Positions 26,813-34,874 of a stretch of 64,000 nucleotides of DNA are shown piece by piece. This DNA comes from Acidobacteriota bacterium (GTDB lineage Bacteria > Acidobacteriota > Vicinamibacteria > Vicinamibacterales > UBA2999). The stretch spans positions 1 to 64,000 of the forward strand of contig CANKJK010000001.1 of the NCBI GenBank assembly GCA_947482665.1, written 5' to 3'. Both the position numbers and the translations under genes were made by a program. Below the pieces are notes generated by a model. That model made no database searches, was not told the origin of the DNA, and worked only from the letters and a program-made list of their open reading frames with translations. Numbering within the stretch: position 1 is the stretch's first letter; each line of letters opens with the position of its first letter.

Positions 26813-27865
26813 TCAGTGTACCGTGACGACGCGTCCGGATGCCGCGCGGGTGAGCCTGTCGGAGAGTGCCGCACCCATGTGGTCGTCGCTCGTGATGGCG
26901 GTGGCCAGGATGACATCGACCTGGCCGGCGTCGAGCGTCCGGAGGGCGGCGTAGAGCCGCGTGGCCGCGGTGTCGAGGTCGCCCTCGGGCGCCAGCGCCA
27001 CGGTAAAGGCTCCCGCGTGGCGGAACAAGGCGGCGTCCTCGTCCGACACGAGGACGCCCGCACGAGCGCCGCGGGTGATGAGGGCGGTCACCTCGGTGAG
27101 CATTCGGGCACGCCGGAGCTCTGGCGGTCCGGCGTAGAGCGTGAGCGGAGTCCGTGGCGCGTAGTGCGTGTCGAGCAGGCCGGGTGAGGCCGGCGCCCGG
27201 TCCGGGCGGGGGACGGGCCTGCCGGACGTCACCTCCGGCAGGAAGGCACGCAGCATCTCAATCGTGACGGCGCCGGGCCGCAGCACGCGGGGAGGTACAC
27301 AGGTGAGGTCGAGCACCGTCGACTCCACCCCTACCGGACAGGGGCCACCGTCGAGCAGGAGGTCGATGCGACCTTCCAGGTCCTCACGCACGTGTGCCGC
27401 GGTTGTCGGACTGGGTCGGGAGAAGAGGTTGGCGCTTGGCGCCGCGACTGGGACGCCGGCCTCCCGAATCAGCGCCAGCGCCACGGGGTGCCGGGGTACG
27501 CGCACCGCGACGGAGGAGCCGCCCGAGGTGATGATGCCGGGAATGCTCGCAGCTTTCGGCAGCACCAACGTGAGCGGACCGGGCCAGTACTGCGCCGCGA
27601 GGGTGCGCGCGACGGCAGGGATGTCGGAGGCGACGAGGGGGAGGTCGGCGGCGTCGGCCAGATGCACGATCAGCGGGTCGTCGGCTGGGCGCTCTTTCGC
27701 CGCGAAGATTCGCGCGGCCGCCGTGGCGTCGAGGGCGTTGGCGCCGAGGCCGTAGACGGTCTCGGTGGGAAACGCCACAAGACCGCCGTCGCGCAGGCAC
27801 TGGGCCGCGCGGCTGATGACGTCAGGCTGTGGGGAGCGGGGGTCGACCGGGAGGGTGCGTGTCAT
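26813..27865 (-). CDS. sua5: L-threonylcarbamoyladenylate synthase, long Sua5 type
   Basis: The 350-aa protein makes threonylcarbamoyl-AMP from threonine, bicarbonate and ATP, the first step of the universal t6A37 tRNA modification. The YrdC domain shows GGLVAFPTETVYGLGANA, the KERP loop AAKERPADDPLIVHL, SVAVRVPRHP and APSANLFSRPSPTTA. A Sua5-specific C-terminal domain follows (SPGLLDTHYAPRTPLTLY). The ATG at 27865 gives a standard N-terminus. Its partners TsaB/D/E are not in this window. It is upstream of the methyltransferase gene. Confidence 0.93.
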   Translation of the reverse strand: MTRTLPVDPRSPQPDVISRAAQCLRDGGLVAFPTETVYGLGANALDATAAARIFAAKERPADDPLIVHLADAADLPLVASDIPAVARTLAAQYWPGPLTLVLPKAASIPGIITSGGSSVAVRVPRHPVALALIREAGVPVAAPSANLFSRPSPTTAAHVREDLEGRIDLLLDGGPCPVGVESTVLDLTCVPPRVLRPGAVTIEMLRAFLPEVTSGRPVPRPDRAPASPGLLDTHYAPRTPLTLYAGPPELRRARMLTEVTALITRGARAGVLVSDEDAALFRHAGAFTVALAPEGDLDTAATRLYAALRTLDAGQVDVILATAITSDDHMGAALSDRLTRAASGRVVTVH

Positions 27866-27909
27866 GGACGTAGGGGCGGCGCCACCGGGTGGGCCGCCCC
27901 TACTCGGAA

Positions 27910-28347
27910 CTACTTGACGATGTTGATCGCCTTGAGCGCGGCTGCGTCCGACGACAAGTCGGCGGCACCGGCCGGGAACTTGTTCGCCTTCAGGATGAAC
28001 GACGAAATCTCCGCTGCCTGCGCCCGGGTCAGGCTGCCAGGAGCGCTCGCGGGCATCGAGCTCTGAATCTTCTCGACCAGGTCGGACACCGGGGTCTTGT
28101 CCCAGAAGCCGAGGAAGTCGCCACCGGCGAGGGCAGGAGCTCCGCCGCCGCTCAGGTCGCCACCGTGGCAGGCCGCACACTGCTCGCCGTAGAGCGATTC
28201 GCCCTTCTTGGCCTGTGCATCGCTGTAGACGCCGTCCTTCGCCGTCTTGGCCTGCTCGGCACGAACAGCCGCTGTTGACACCATGAACGCCACGGCCAAA
28301 GCCGCCACGGCGCCAGTAAACGCTACATGCTTCGCATAGGAACGCAT
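27910..28347 (-). CDS. small secreted monoheme cytochrome c
   Basis: The 145-aa protein has a signal peptide (HVAFTGAVAALAVAFMVSTAAVRAE) and one heme site, CAACH. It is followed by GGDLSGGGAPALAGGDFLGFW and a C-terminal helix ending ILKANKFPAG. A distal methionine candidate lies in IQSSMPASAPG. It probably shuttles electrons in the periplasm. The ATG at 28347 is preceded by GGAGGAG. Its domain closely resembles those at 31002-31757 and 54651-56090, down to the pattern Y(S/T)..QA..G in front of the heme. Confidence 0.87.
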   Translation of the reverse strand: MRSYAKHVAFTGAVAALAVAFMVSTAAVRAEQAKTAKDGVYSDAQAKKGESLYGEQCAACHGGDLSGGGAPALAGGDFLGFWDKTPVSDLVEKIQSSMPASAPGSLTRAQAAEISSFILKANKFPAGAADLSSDAAALKAINIVK

Positions 28348-28380
28348 CGATTTCTCCTCCACAACACGAACAGTGCACAA

Positions 28381-28422
28381 ATCCTACCACACGGGTTCCG
28401 TGCTGAATTCTTTGTGAATTCA
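28381..28422 (-). promoter_or_regulatory. promoter region of the cytochrome c gene with inverted repeat
   Basis: On the minus strand a -10-like TAGGAT (28381-28386) lies upstream of the cytochrome gene. Exactly where the -35 should be is a perfect inverted repeat, TGAATTC (28404-28410), 5 nt, GAATTCA (28416-28422). A repeat over the -35 is what a repressor site would look like. No known operator consensus is matched. Confidence 0.4.
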
Positions 28423-28502
28423 GCCAAAATGCCTGAGTCGCCGGAGGTGACTCGGGGGCGGGCGGAAGGAATGACACACTGGCGGTGGCTGGGAGCGGAA
28501 CG

Positions 28503-29375
28503 ATGAGCAGCACACAGGAGCGGATCGGGTTCATCGGGCTTGGCACGATGGGGGCACCGCTGGTCGGACACCTCCTGGCCAGGGGGTTTGCGGTCACCGT
28601 GTATGCCCGCCGACCCGAGGTGGCGGCGCCGCTGGTGGCGTTGGGCGCGACGGCCGTCGGCACACCGCGCGACGTCGGGGCCGCCTCGGACGTGGTCTGC
28701 ACCATGGTCACGGCCACGGCCGATGTGGAAGCGGTGCTGTGCGGCGAGGATGGGGTGTGTCAGGGGCTGCGCCCAGGCGGCCTGGTGATAGACCTCAGCA
28801 CGATCGCCCCGGAGGGCGCCCGGCGGCTGGCGGAGCGCCTTGAGGCGCAGGGAATCGCGTTGCTCGACGCGCCGGTTTCCGGGGGACCCGAAGGGGCCAG
28901 GCAGGGGTCGCTCACCATCATGGCCGGTGGGTCTGCTGAGGCGCTCACGCGGGCGGAGCCCGTGCTGGCCGCGTTCAGCGCGCGCGTCTTCCACATGGGA
29001 CCATCGGGCGCGGGACAGACGACCAAGGCGTGCCATCAACTGTTGCTCCTCATCACGGCGGAAGGTGTCGCGGAGTCGCTCGCGCTGGCCGCGAAGGCAG
29101 GCGTGGACCCTGGCAAGGTCCGCGAGGTGATGCTGCAGGCGATGGCCTCAAGCCGGGTGCTCGACCGCTTCGGCGCGTCCATGGCGGCACGGAACTTCGC
29201 GCCGGGGATTCCCGCGAAACTCTATCGGAAGGACCTCCAGATCGTCAGGGAGTTCGCCGACAGCGTCGGCGCGTCGCTGCCTGCCGGCGACGTCGTGCGG
29301 GCGAACGTGGCCAAGGTGCTCGAGGCCGGCCGCGGCGACGAGGACCTCTCGGTGCTGATTACCGCGCTGGAGTGA
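28503..29375 (+). CDS. NAD(P)-dependent 3-hydroxyisobutyrate-dehydrogenase family oxidoreductase
   Basis: The 290-aa protein has the Rossmann start IGFIGLGTMGAPLVGHL. The substrate-binding motif is LLDAPVSGGPEGARQGSLTIM and the catalytic-lysine region GPSGAGQTTKACHQLL. The family includes 3-hydroxyisobutyrate, tartronate-semialdehyde and glyoxylate/succinic-semialdehyde reductases; the motifs do not settle which. The ATG at 28503 has GGGAGCGGAAC upstream; an earlier in-frame GTG at 28485 is less likely. Only 7 bp separate it from the metallopeptidase gene downstream. Confidence 0.88.
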   Translation: MSSTQERIGFIGLGTMGAPLVGHLLARGFAVTVYARRPEVAAPLVALGATAVGTPRDVGAASDVVCTMVTATADVEAVLCGEDGVCQGLRPGGLVIDLSTIAPEGARRLAERLEAQGIALLDAPVSGGPEGARQGSLTIMAGGSAEALTRAEPVLAAFSARVFHMGPSGAGQTTKACHQLLLLITAEGVAESLALAAKAGVDPGKVREVMLQAMASSRVLDRFGASMAARNFAPGIPAKLYRKDLQIVREFADSVGASLPAGDVVRANVAKVLEAGRGDEDLSVLITALE

Positions 29376-29382
29376 CGCTGGC

Positions 29383-29964
29383 GTGACGGAGAAGCCGCAG
29401 CTCGCGCTGCCGTTCGAGACGGTCGCGTCGTCGCCCACGCCGGACGATCAGATCCGGTTCGTGCGTCACCAGCGCGCCCGGCGGTATCTCATCCGTGTTG
29501 ACCGTGACGGCCAGGTGCGGGTCACGATTCCGAGAGGGGGGTCACGCCGCGAGGCGGAAGCCTTTGCGCGCCGCAGTCAGGCGTGGGTCGCCCGCCAGCG
29601 CGCCAGCGTGGCGGCGCGGATGCTGCCGCCCGAAGACGAGGCGCAGCTGAAGGGGCTGGCTCGGGTGATGCTGCCGGAGCGTCTGTTGGCGCTGGCGGCG
29701 ATCCACGGACTGACCGTGTCGCGCGTCAGCATTCGGAATCCCAAGGGGCGTTGGGGCTCCTGCAGCCGGACTGGGAGCATCAGCCTCAACTGGCGGCTCG
29801 TGCGGATGCCGGACTGGGTGCGCGACTACGTGCTCATCCACGAGTTGATGCACCTCAAGCAGATGAACCACTCGCCGGCCTTCTGGGCGCTGGTCGCAGC
29901 GGCCTATCCCCGGTTCGAGGAGGCCCGCGCCTGGCTGCGCGCCAACGGTGCGCAGGTCGGATGA
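29383..29964 (+). CDS. YgjP/DUF45-type zinc metallopeptidase
   Basis: The 193-aa protein has the beta-rich N-terminal half of this family (RFVRHQRARRYLIRVDRDGQVRVTIPRGGS). The zinc site HELMHLKQMNHSPAFW carries HExxH plus the third His and the S-x-x-FW continuation. GRWGSCS is the other family signature. Related proteins are cytoplasmic WLM/SprT-like peptidases and some accompany restriction genes, but no such genes are nearby. It begins with GTG at 29383, directly after the dehydrogenase gene. Confidence 0.85.
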   Translation: MTEKPQLALPFETVASSPTPDDQIRFVRHQRARRYLIRVDRDGQVRVTIPRGGSRREAEAFARRSQAWVARQRASVAARMLPPEDEAQLKGLARVMLPERLLALAAIHGLTVSRVSIRNPKGRWGSCSRTGSISLNWRLVRMPDWVRDYVLIHELMHLKQMNHSPAFWALVAAAYPRFEEARAWLRANGAQVG

Positions 29965-29971
29965 GGCCAGC

Positions 29972-30985
29972 TTAGCCGCCGCGGGTGTGCATCTCGAGGT
30001 GCGGGTCGCGGCGGAGCGAGTCCACGGGTATGAGTCCGCGGTGGCCCGCCGCCAGCCGGGCTTCCGCGCCGCGGTCGGTCCGGGCATGCCACACCCCGCG
30101 AAGCGCACCTGCGATGGCCTCGTCGTCCGCGCCTCCCCGAAGCGGTCCACGCAGGTCGAGTCCGCGTGAGCCGTAGAGGCACAGAAACCATTGCCCGTCG
30201 GCCGTGAGGCGGCTCCGGTCGCACGCCGCGCAGAAGGGCGCGGTGGTTGACGAGACGATGCCGAAGATCGTGCCGTCAGGCAGGCGGTACCGATCCGCGG
30301 GGGCCGAGTCCTGTTTGCCGACCGGAACGATGGGTCCGTAGTGGGCGCCCAGGTGGGCCAATATCTCGTCCCGCGATACCACGCGGTCCGGCGACCAGTG
30401 CGTCGCGCCGCCGACGTCCATGTATTCGATGAAACGGATCTCGGCACCATGGTGGCGAGCGAATGCCATCAGGGGTACCAGTTCGTCGTCGTTGATGCCA
30501 CGCATGACGACGGTATCCAGCTTCAGTCCAGGGAAGATGGGCGCGGCTGTGGCGATGCCCTCGAGGACCCGGCCCAGCTCATTCGAGCGCGTCAACGCCT
30601 CGAACCGGTCGGCCTGCAAGGTGTCGAGGCTGACGGTCACCCGATGCAGCCCGGCGGCCTTCAGGGCAGCGGCGGCTGGCGCGAGCAGCACGCCGTTGGT
30701 GGTGAGGGCCAGGTCGCGCAAGCCGGGCTTCTGCGCGAGCCTGGCCACCAGGTCGGGGAGGTCCCGGCGCAGCAACGGCTCACCGCCGGTGAGGCGGACC
30801 TTGTCAACGCCCAGACCGATGAAGAGGTCGGTCAGCCGATCAATCTCCTCGAACTGCAGGATGTCTTCGCGGGGAAGCCAGAGATAGTCCGGCTCCGGCA
30901 TGCAGTAGCTGCAGCGGAGGTTGCACCGGTCGGTGACCGACAGGCGGAGATTGCGGAGCGGACGATGGTGCTGGTCGTACAGCAC
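29972..30985 (-). CDS. moaA: GTP 3',8-cyclase MoaA (molybdenum cofactor)
   Basis: The 337-aa radical SAM enzyme converts GTP to 3',8-cH2GTP, the first step of molybdopterin synthesis. The N-terminal cluster is CNLRCSYC. Further motifs are VRLTGGEPLLRRDLP, NDDELVPLMAFARHHG and RFIEYMDVGG. The C-terminal cluster is FCAACDRSRLTADGQWFLCLYG, and the protein ends in the conserved Gly-Gly. A molybdopterin enzyme of the sulfite oxidase family is encoded nearby at 32750-33472, a plausible client. Other moa and moe genes are not in this window. Confidence 0.95.
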   Translation of the reverse strand: MLYDQHHRPLRNLRLSVTDRCNLRCSYCMPEPDYLWLPREDILQFEEIDRLTDLFIGLGVDKVRLTGGEPLLRRDLPDLVARLAQKPGLRDLALTTNGVLLAPAAAALKAAGLHRVTVSLDTLQADRFEALTRSNELGRVLEGIATAAPIFPGLKLDTVVMRGINDDELVPLMAFARHHGAEIRFIEYMDVGGATHWSPDRVVSRDEILAHLGAHYGPIVPVGKQDSAPADRYRLPDGTIFGIVSSTTAPFCAACDRSRLTADGQWFLCLYGSRGLDLRGPLRGGADDEAIAGALRGVWHARTDRGAEARLAAGHRGLIPVDSLRRDPHLEMHTRGG

Positions 30986-31001
30986 GGGCTGGAACCCGCG
31001 C

Positions 31002-31757
31002 TCAGGGACAGGTCGCGGAGACAGTCTCCAGCGCCATGACGTTGAGATTTGTGGCCGTCCCGTTCCGGATGAGCAGCCCTTTCGCCATCAGCGTTCGTCC
31101 TTTGAGGCCATCCGGCTTCGGGTAGACGTCGAGCAGCTTGACCTTCCCCGTGCCGAGGGGGCCCTTGAACGCCTTGGCGTCACCGGCCACGTCGTCCATG
31201 GAGCTCACAGAAGGTGCGGTGGCGTTGGTCAGCGAGTAGTCGTCGCCTTCAGTGATCAGGCAGCCGACCACCTCCACCAGCGCACCGGTCGGCGCGGGTT
31301 CGGGACCGTTCTTGCCCACGATGAGAATCGACGAAAGTTCGTCGGCATCCAGACGCAGTTCATGCTCGCCGGGAGGGAAGCCATTCGACATCAGCAGGAA
31401 GGTGACGATGTCGAGCTTTTCCTTGTCGCTCGCCACGAAGACCTCGCCCGGGGGCATCCGCTCCTTGACCTTCGTGAAGAGACGCTGCACGGTGCGCGAT
31501 CCCCAGTTCCGGTTGAACTGACCCGCGATGAGGGCCGGGCCATCACCGCCGGTCAGGCGCTCGTCGTGGCAGTGCGCGCAGCGGTTCAGAAAGACATCGC
31601 GCCCACGCTGCGCCTGCGCTTCGGTGTAGACGCCAGTCCAGATCTTGGGCAGTGGCGCCTGCGCCGCTGCGGTGGCCGACCAGGCCAGGCCGAACAGTCC
31701 GCCGGCGTAGAGAGCCAGCAGGAAGGGACGGAAGACGCGGAGACGAGTCTGAGCCAT
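31002..31757 (-). CDS. secreted cytochrome c with C-terminal OB-like domain
   Basis: The 251-aa protein has a signal peptide (FLLALYAGGLFGLAWSATAAAQ) and a monoheme domain with CAHCH, then MLLSNGFPPG-type ending (FLLMSNGFPPGEHEL). A second domain of about 100 residues follows (VGCLITEGDDYSLTNA ... LLDVYPKPDGLKGRTLMAKGLLIRNG), which looks like a small beta-barrel also seen next to cytochromes in this phylum. It is divergent from surE, with start codons 38 bp apart. A -10-like TATGCT lies on the minus strand at 31772-31777. Confidence 0.82.
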   Translation of the reverse strand: MAQTRLRVFRPFLLALYAGGLFGLAWSATAAAQAPLPKIWTGVYTEAQAQRGRDVFLNRCAHCHDERLTGGDGPALIAGQFNRNWGSRTVQRLFTKVKERMPPGEVFVASDKEKLDIVTFLLMSNGFPPGEHELRLDADELSSILIVGKNGPEPAPTGALVEVVGCLITEGDDYSLTNATAPSVSSMDDVAGDAKAFKGPLGTGKVKLLDVYPKPDGLKGRTLMAKGLLIRNGTATNLNVMALETVSATCP

Positions 31758-31779
31758 ACGGGTTACGGTAGAGCATACC

Positions 31780-31785
31780 TATAAT
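31780..31785 (+). promoter_or_regulatory. consensus -10 (TATAAT) of surE
   Basis: A perfect TATAAT lies 10 bp before the surE ATG at 31796. The predicted start site is within a few nucleotides of the start codon. A start at 31784 would lie inside the hexamer, which argues for the later ATG. Confidence 0.6.
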
Positions 31786-31795
31786 GGCCATTGTG

Positions 31796-32569
31796 ATGCG
31801 CCGCATTCTGGTGACCAACGACGATGGTGTGCACGCCCCGGGGCTTGCGGCACTGGCCGAGGCGCTTCGCAGTCTGGGTGAGGTGATTGTCGTGGCCCCG
31901 CATCACGAGGCCAGCGCCGTCGGCCATGCGCTGACGCTGGCTCGGCCCCTCCGCCTCGAGGAACTCAGGCCGAACGTGTACTCGGTCGACGGCACCCCGA
32001 CCGACTGCGTGAACATCGCCGTCACGCACGTGCTGTCCGCGCCTCCAGACCTCGTCGTGTCCGGCATCAACACCGGCTGGAACATCGGTGACGACATCAC
32101 CTATTCGGGCACGGTCTCGGGCGCGCTGGAAGGCGCGCTGCTCGGCATCCCCAGCATTGCCGTATCGACCGAGCGGAAGCGGCGGTCTGAGCGGGTGGTC
32201 GAGTATGACTTTCCGCCAGCGGCTCTGGCGGCCCGGGTGGTGGCCCAGGCGGTGCTGCAGCGGGGACTCCCGCGGTCGACCTTCCTCAATGTGAATGTGC
32301 CCTTTGGTCCGAACAAGGGGCTGAGGGTGACCGTGCAGGGGAAGCGGAACCACATCACCGAAGTCGGTGAGCGGCACGACCCCCGCGGCCGGCGCTACTT
32401 CTGGATCGAGGAAGGGCAGAACGACTGGGAGCCGCATGACCGGTCCGACTACCAGGCTGTCCGCGACGGTTTCGTCTCGGTGACGCCCTTGCAGCCGGAC
32501 CTGACCGCCCACGATGTACTGGCCTACGTGGACGGCCTCATAATCGGGACGGCAGAGCCGATCCGCTAG
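31796..32569 (+). CDS. surE: 5'/3'-nucleotidase SurE
   Basis: The 257-aa enzyme removes phosphate from nucleoside monophosphates and acts as a survival factor in many bacteria. It opens MRRILVTNDDGVHAPGL, with the metal-binding Asp pair. It continues with APHHEASAVGHALT, YSVDGTPTDCV, and VSGINTGWNIGDDITYSGTVSGALEG. The ATG at 31796 is preferred because the conserved start is MRRILVTNDDG and the in-frame ATG at 31784 falls within the promoter. tRNA-Pro(CGG) follows 25 bp after the stop. Confidence 0.95.
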   Translation: MRRILVTNDDGVHAPGLAALAEALRSLGEVIVVAPHHEASAVGHALTLARPLRLEELRPNVYSVDGTPTDCVNIAVTHVLSAPPDLVVSGINTGWNIGDDITYSGTVSGALEGALLGIPSIAVSTERKRRSERVVEYDFPPAALAARVVAQAVLQRGLPRSTFLNVNVPFGPNKGLRVTVQGKRNHITEVGERHDPRGRRYFWIEEGQNDWEPHDRSDYQAVRDGFVSVTPLQPDLTAHDVLAYVDGLIIGTAEPIR

Positions 32570-32570
32570 C

Positions 32571-32587
32571 GTGTGATAGGATCACAC
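32571..32587 (+). promoter_or_regulatory. perfect inverted repeat over the tRNA-Pro(CGG) promoter region
   Basis: GTGTGAT, AGG, ATCACAC: 7-bp perfect arms around 3 nt, between surE and the tRNA. It contains TAGGAT (32577-32582), a possible -10 located 12 bp before the tRNA 5' end. The motif resembles sites bound by CRP/FNR or GntR-type proteins, but this is only resemblance. Confidence 0.4.
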
Positions 32588-32594
32588 TTCGCGT

Positions 32595-32671
32595 CGGGGC
32601 GTGGCTCAGCCTGGTAGAGCACTCGGTTCGGGACCGAGGGGTCGCTGGTTCGAATCCAGTCGCCCCGACCA
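32595..32671 (+). tRNA. tRNA-Pro (anticodon CGG)
   Basis: The 77-nt cloverleaf has acceptor CGGGGCG/CGCCCCG, discriminator A, encoded CCA, D-arm GGCTCAGCCTGGTAGAGC, anticodon stem CTCGG/CCGAG with loop TTCGGGA, and T-loop GGTTCGAATCC. The anticodon CGG reads CCG, the proline codon expected to be most used in this GC-rich genome. Confidence 0.95.
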
Positions 32672-32749
32672 TTTCCTTCCTTCACTTTCCACAGCACGTT
32701 CTCAGGCCGCAGGGTGCGCACACCCTCGTGGCCGGGCCGGTCTCCCGCG

Positions 32750-33472
32750 TCAGCGGGAGTAGCGATCGTCGAGCCAGGGCTCGGCGGTATCCGAATACCC
32801 GCGCCGCTCCCAGAATCCACGCTTCGGCAGGATCAGGAACTCGATCTTCCGGATCCACTTCGTGCCCTTCCACGCATACAGCTTCGGCGTGATCATCCGG
32901 CAGGGTCCGCCGTGCTCGACGGGGAGCGGCGCGCCTTCCCATGTGTGGACGAGCAGCACATCCTCCTCGACGGCGCGCGCGAGTGGCAGGTTGGTGGTGT
33001 AGGGCTCGCGCGACATCGCGTCGTGGTCGTAGCCGGTGCAGAGCACGTGCGACACGGTCTCGGCCGGCACCACCAGTTCCGCGAGCGTGCGGAACCGCAC
33101 GCCCGACCAGGTGTTGTTCAAGCGGCTCCACGTCGTGACGCAATGGAAGTCGCTGACGTCCTCCACCTGGGGCAGAGCCAGGAAGTCATCCCAGGTCAGC
33201 GTGACGGGGTTGGCGACGGCGCCGCCGATCTCCAGCCGCCACTCCGCCTGTTCCACGCGTGGCAGGTCGCCGAGATCGAGGACCGGCCAGTTCGGCACGA
33301 GACGCTGCCCGACAGGCGTCGTGGGCATGCCGTGGCGATTCGTGGGCCCCGTGCCGAGCGGCCGCTCTCCCGGAGGCAGGATCGGCGCCGAGGCCGCGAG
33401 CGTGCGCTGGCGCTCGAGATACCGAAGGCGACGGGCCACGAGCGAGGTCGGGTCGAATGTCTCGTCGGCCAT
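32750..33472 (-). CDS. sulfite-oxidase-like molybdopterin oxidoreductase
   Basis: The 240-aa protein matches the compact single-domain sulfite-oxidase-like family (YuiH/YedY-related). LTWDDFLALPQVEDVSDFHCVTTWS carries the Cys expected to bind molybdenum, followed by WSGVRFRTL, CTGYDHDAM, LARAVEEDVLLVHTWEGAPLP and EHGGPCRMITPKLYAWKGTKWI. No Tat or Sec signal peptide is present, so it is probably cytoplasmic. The natural substrate is unknown. It begins immediately after the stop of the propeller gene (no gap), suggesting one transcript. moaA lies about 1.8 kb away. Confidence 0.85.
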   Translation of the reverse strand: MADETFDPTSLVARRLRYLERQRTLAASAPILPPGERPLGTGPTNRHGMPTTPVGQRLVPNWPVLDLGDLPRVEQAEWRLEIGGAVANPVTLTWDDFLALPQVEDVSDFHCVTTWSRLNNTWSGVRFRTLAELVVPAETVSHVLCTGYDHDAMSREPYTTNLPLARAVEEDVLLVHTWEGAPLPVEHGGPCRMITPKLYAWKGTKWIRKIEFLILPKRGFWERRGYSDTAEPWLDDRYSR

Positions 33473-34798
33473 CTACTTCGTCCTTCCAATCCGATACAGC
33501 CGCGAGGCGGTCCTGATGAAGAGCGAGCCGTGCGCGACGGCCGGCGTGGCGAGGGCCATTTCGTCGAGGGCATTGCGGCCGACAACCTTGAAGTCCGGCC
33601 CGGCCTGGATGACGAACGTGTCACCGTCCTCGCTCAGCGTGAACACCTTGCCGTTGTAGGCCCAGGGCGACGCCGTGAAGCCGGTCGAATCCGCGCTGAT
33701 ACGCTGCTTGGCGTAGATCTCCTTCCCGCTCTTCGCCTCGTTGGCGGCGAGAAACGCCGTGTCGTAGAGCGTGTAGTACGTGTCGCGATAGATGAGCGCC
33801 GATGGGTTGTAGGAGGCGAGCGTCGGGTTCGCCCAGGCCACGTAGGCATTGGCCGTCTCGCCCGGCTTCAGGGAGATGTCGCCGCTCGCACCGGGCCTGA
33901 CGGCATACACCGGCCGCTGCGTGTCATTCCGGTAGCCGGAGTTCAGGTAGAGGACGCCGTCGGCAGCGACCGGAGTCGGAATGCTGAGCGTCGAGATGCC
34001 GCTCATTTCCCAAAGCGGCGTGCCCATGAGGTCATAGGACCGGACCTTCTTTGCGCCGATGGTCACGATCTCGGTGCGGGACGCGTGCGTCCAGACCAAC
34101 GGCGTCACCCAACTGCTGCCCTTGTCCCGGTCGACCTTCCAGATCTCCTTGCCGGTCTTCGCATCGAGCGCCAGCAGATACGAGGCATCCTCGTTGTCGC
34201 TCACCAGATAGATGCGGCCCTCGTGGAGCACAGGAGAGGCCGCCGCGCCCCAGCCCGAGCGCATGCGCGGGGCGGGCATCGGGCGCGACCAGACGGGACG
34301 GCCCTTGAAGTCGAAGGCGAAGAGGCCCGCGTTGTTGAAGTAGGCGTAGACGCGTGTGCCGTCGGTGACGGGTGTCTCAGAGGCGAAGCTGTTCTTCATG
34401 TGGAGCGGCTGCGAGGGCATCGCCTCGCCGACATCGCGCTGCCAGCGGATGCGGCCCGTCTTCACATCGATGTCGACCACGACCCACCGCTGGCGTGGCG
34501 GTGTCTTGGCGACCTCGGCCGCGGTGAAGACCCGAGCCTTGGCCGGGACGGCGCCTTCCGAGACGGCCGTTGTGAGGAAGACGTGGTCGCCCCAGACGAC
34601 GGGGGAGCTCCAGCCGGTGCCGGGGATTGTCGCCTTCCACACCACGTTCTCGGTGGCGCTCCACCGGTCAGGGAGACGCGGGTCGTCGGCGGCAACGCCG
34701 GAAGACTGCGGTCCACGGAACTGGGGCCAGGGCGCGTCGGCGGCAAAGGCCGGCGCGGCCGCGAGCGCCACGGTGAGCAAGGCAGCCGGAGTGCGCAT
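33473..34798 (-). CDS. secreted PQQ-binding-like beta-propeller protein
   Basis: The 441-aa protein has a signal peptide (PAALLTVALAAAPAFAAD). Blade-type repeats follow: WPQFRGPQSSGV, LALDAKTGKEIWKVDRDKGS, VWTHASRTEIVTIGAKKVRSYDLMGTPLWEM, FTLSEDGDTFVIQAGPDFKVVGRNALDEM. Such PQQ_2-like propellers are abundant in Acidobacteriota and Planctomycetota. Most lack the dehydrogenase residues, so enzymatic activity should not be assumed. Residues usually needed for PQQ chelation were not identified. The sulfite-oxidase-like gene follows directly. Confidence 0.82.
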   Translation of the reverse strand: MRTPAALLTVALAAAPAFAADAPWPQFRGPQSSGVAADDPRLPDRWSATENVVWKATIPGTGWSSPVVWGDHVFLTTAVSEGAVPAKARVFTAAEVAKTPPRQRWVVVDIDVKTGRIRWQRDVGEAMPSQPLHMKNSFASETPVTDGTRVYAYFNNAGLFAFDFKGRPVWSRPMPAPRMRSGWGAAASPVLHEGRIYLVSDNEDASYLLALDAKTGKEIWKVDRDKGSSWVTPLVWTHASRTEIVTIGAKKVRSYDLMGTPLWEMSGISTLSIPTPVAADGVLYLNSGYRNDTQRPVYAVRPGASGDISLKPGETANAYVAWANPTLASYNPSALIYRDTYYTLYDTAFLAANEAKSGKEIYAKQRISADSTGFTASPWAYNGKVFTLSEDGDTFVIQAGPDFKVVGRNALDEMALATPAVAHGSLFIRTASRLYRIGRTK

Positions 34799-34874
34799 AG
34801 CGCCTAGTCTACCGGCTGCTGGCGACCGTGGCGGCACCCGTGCACGTCGCCGCGCAGATTGCGATGACGAGCGG

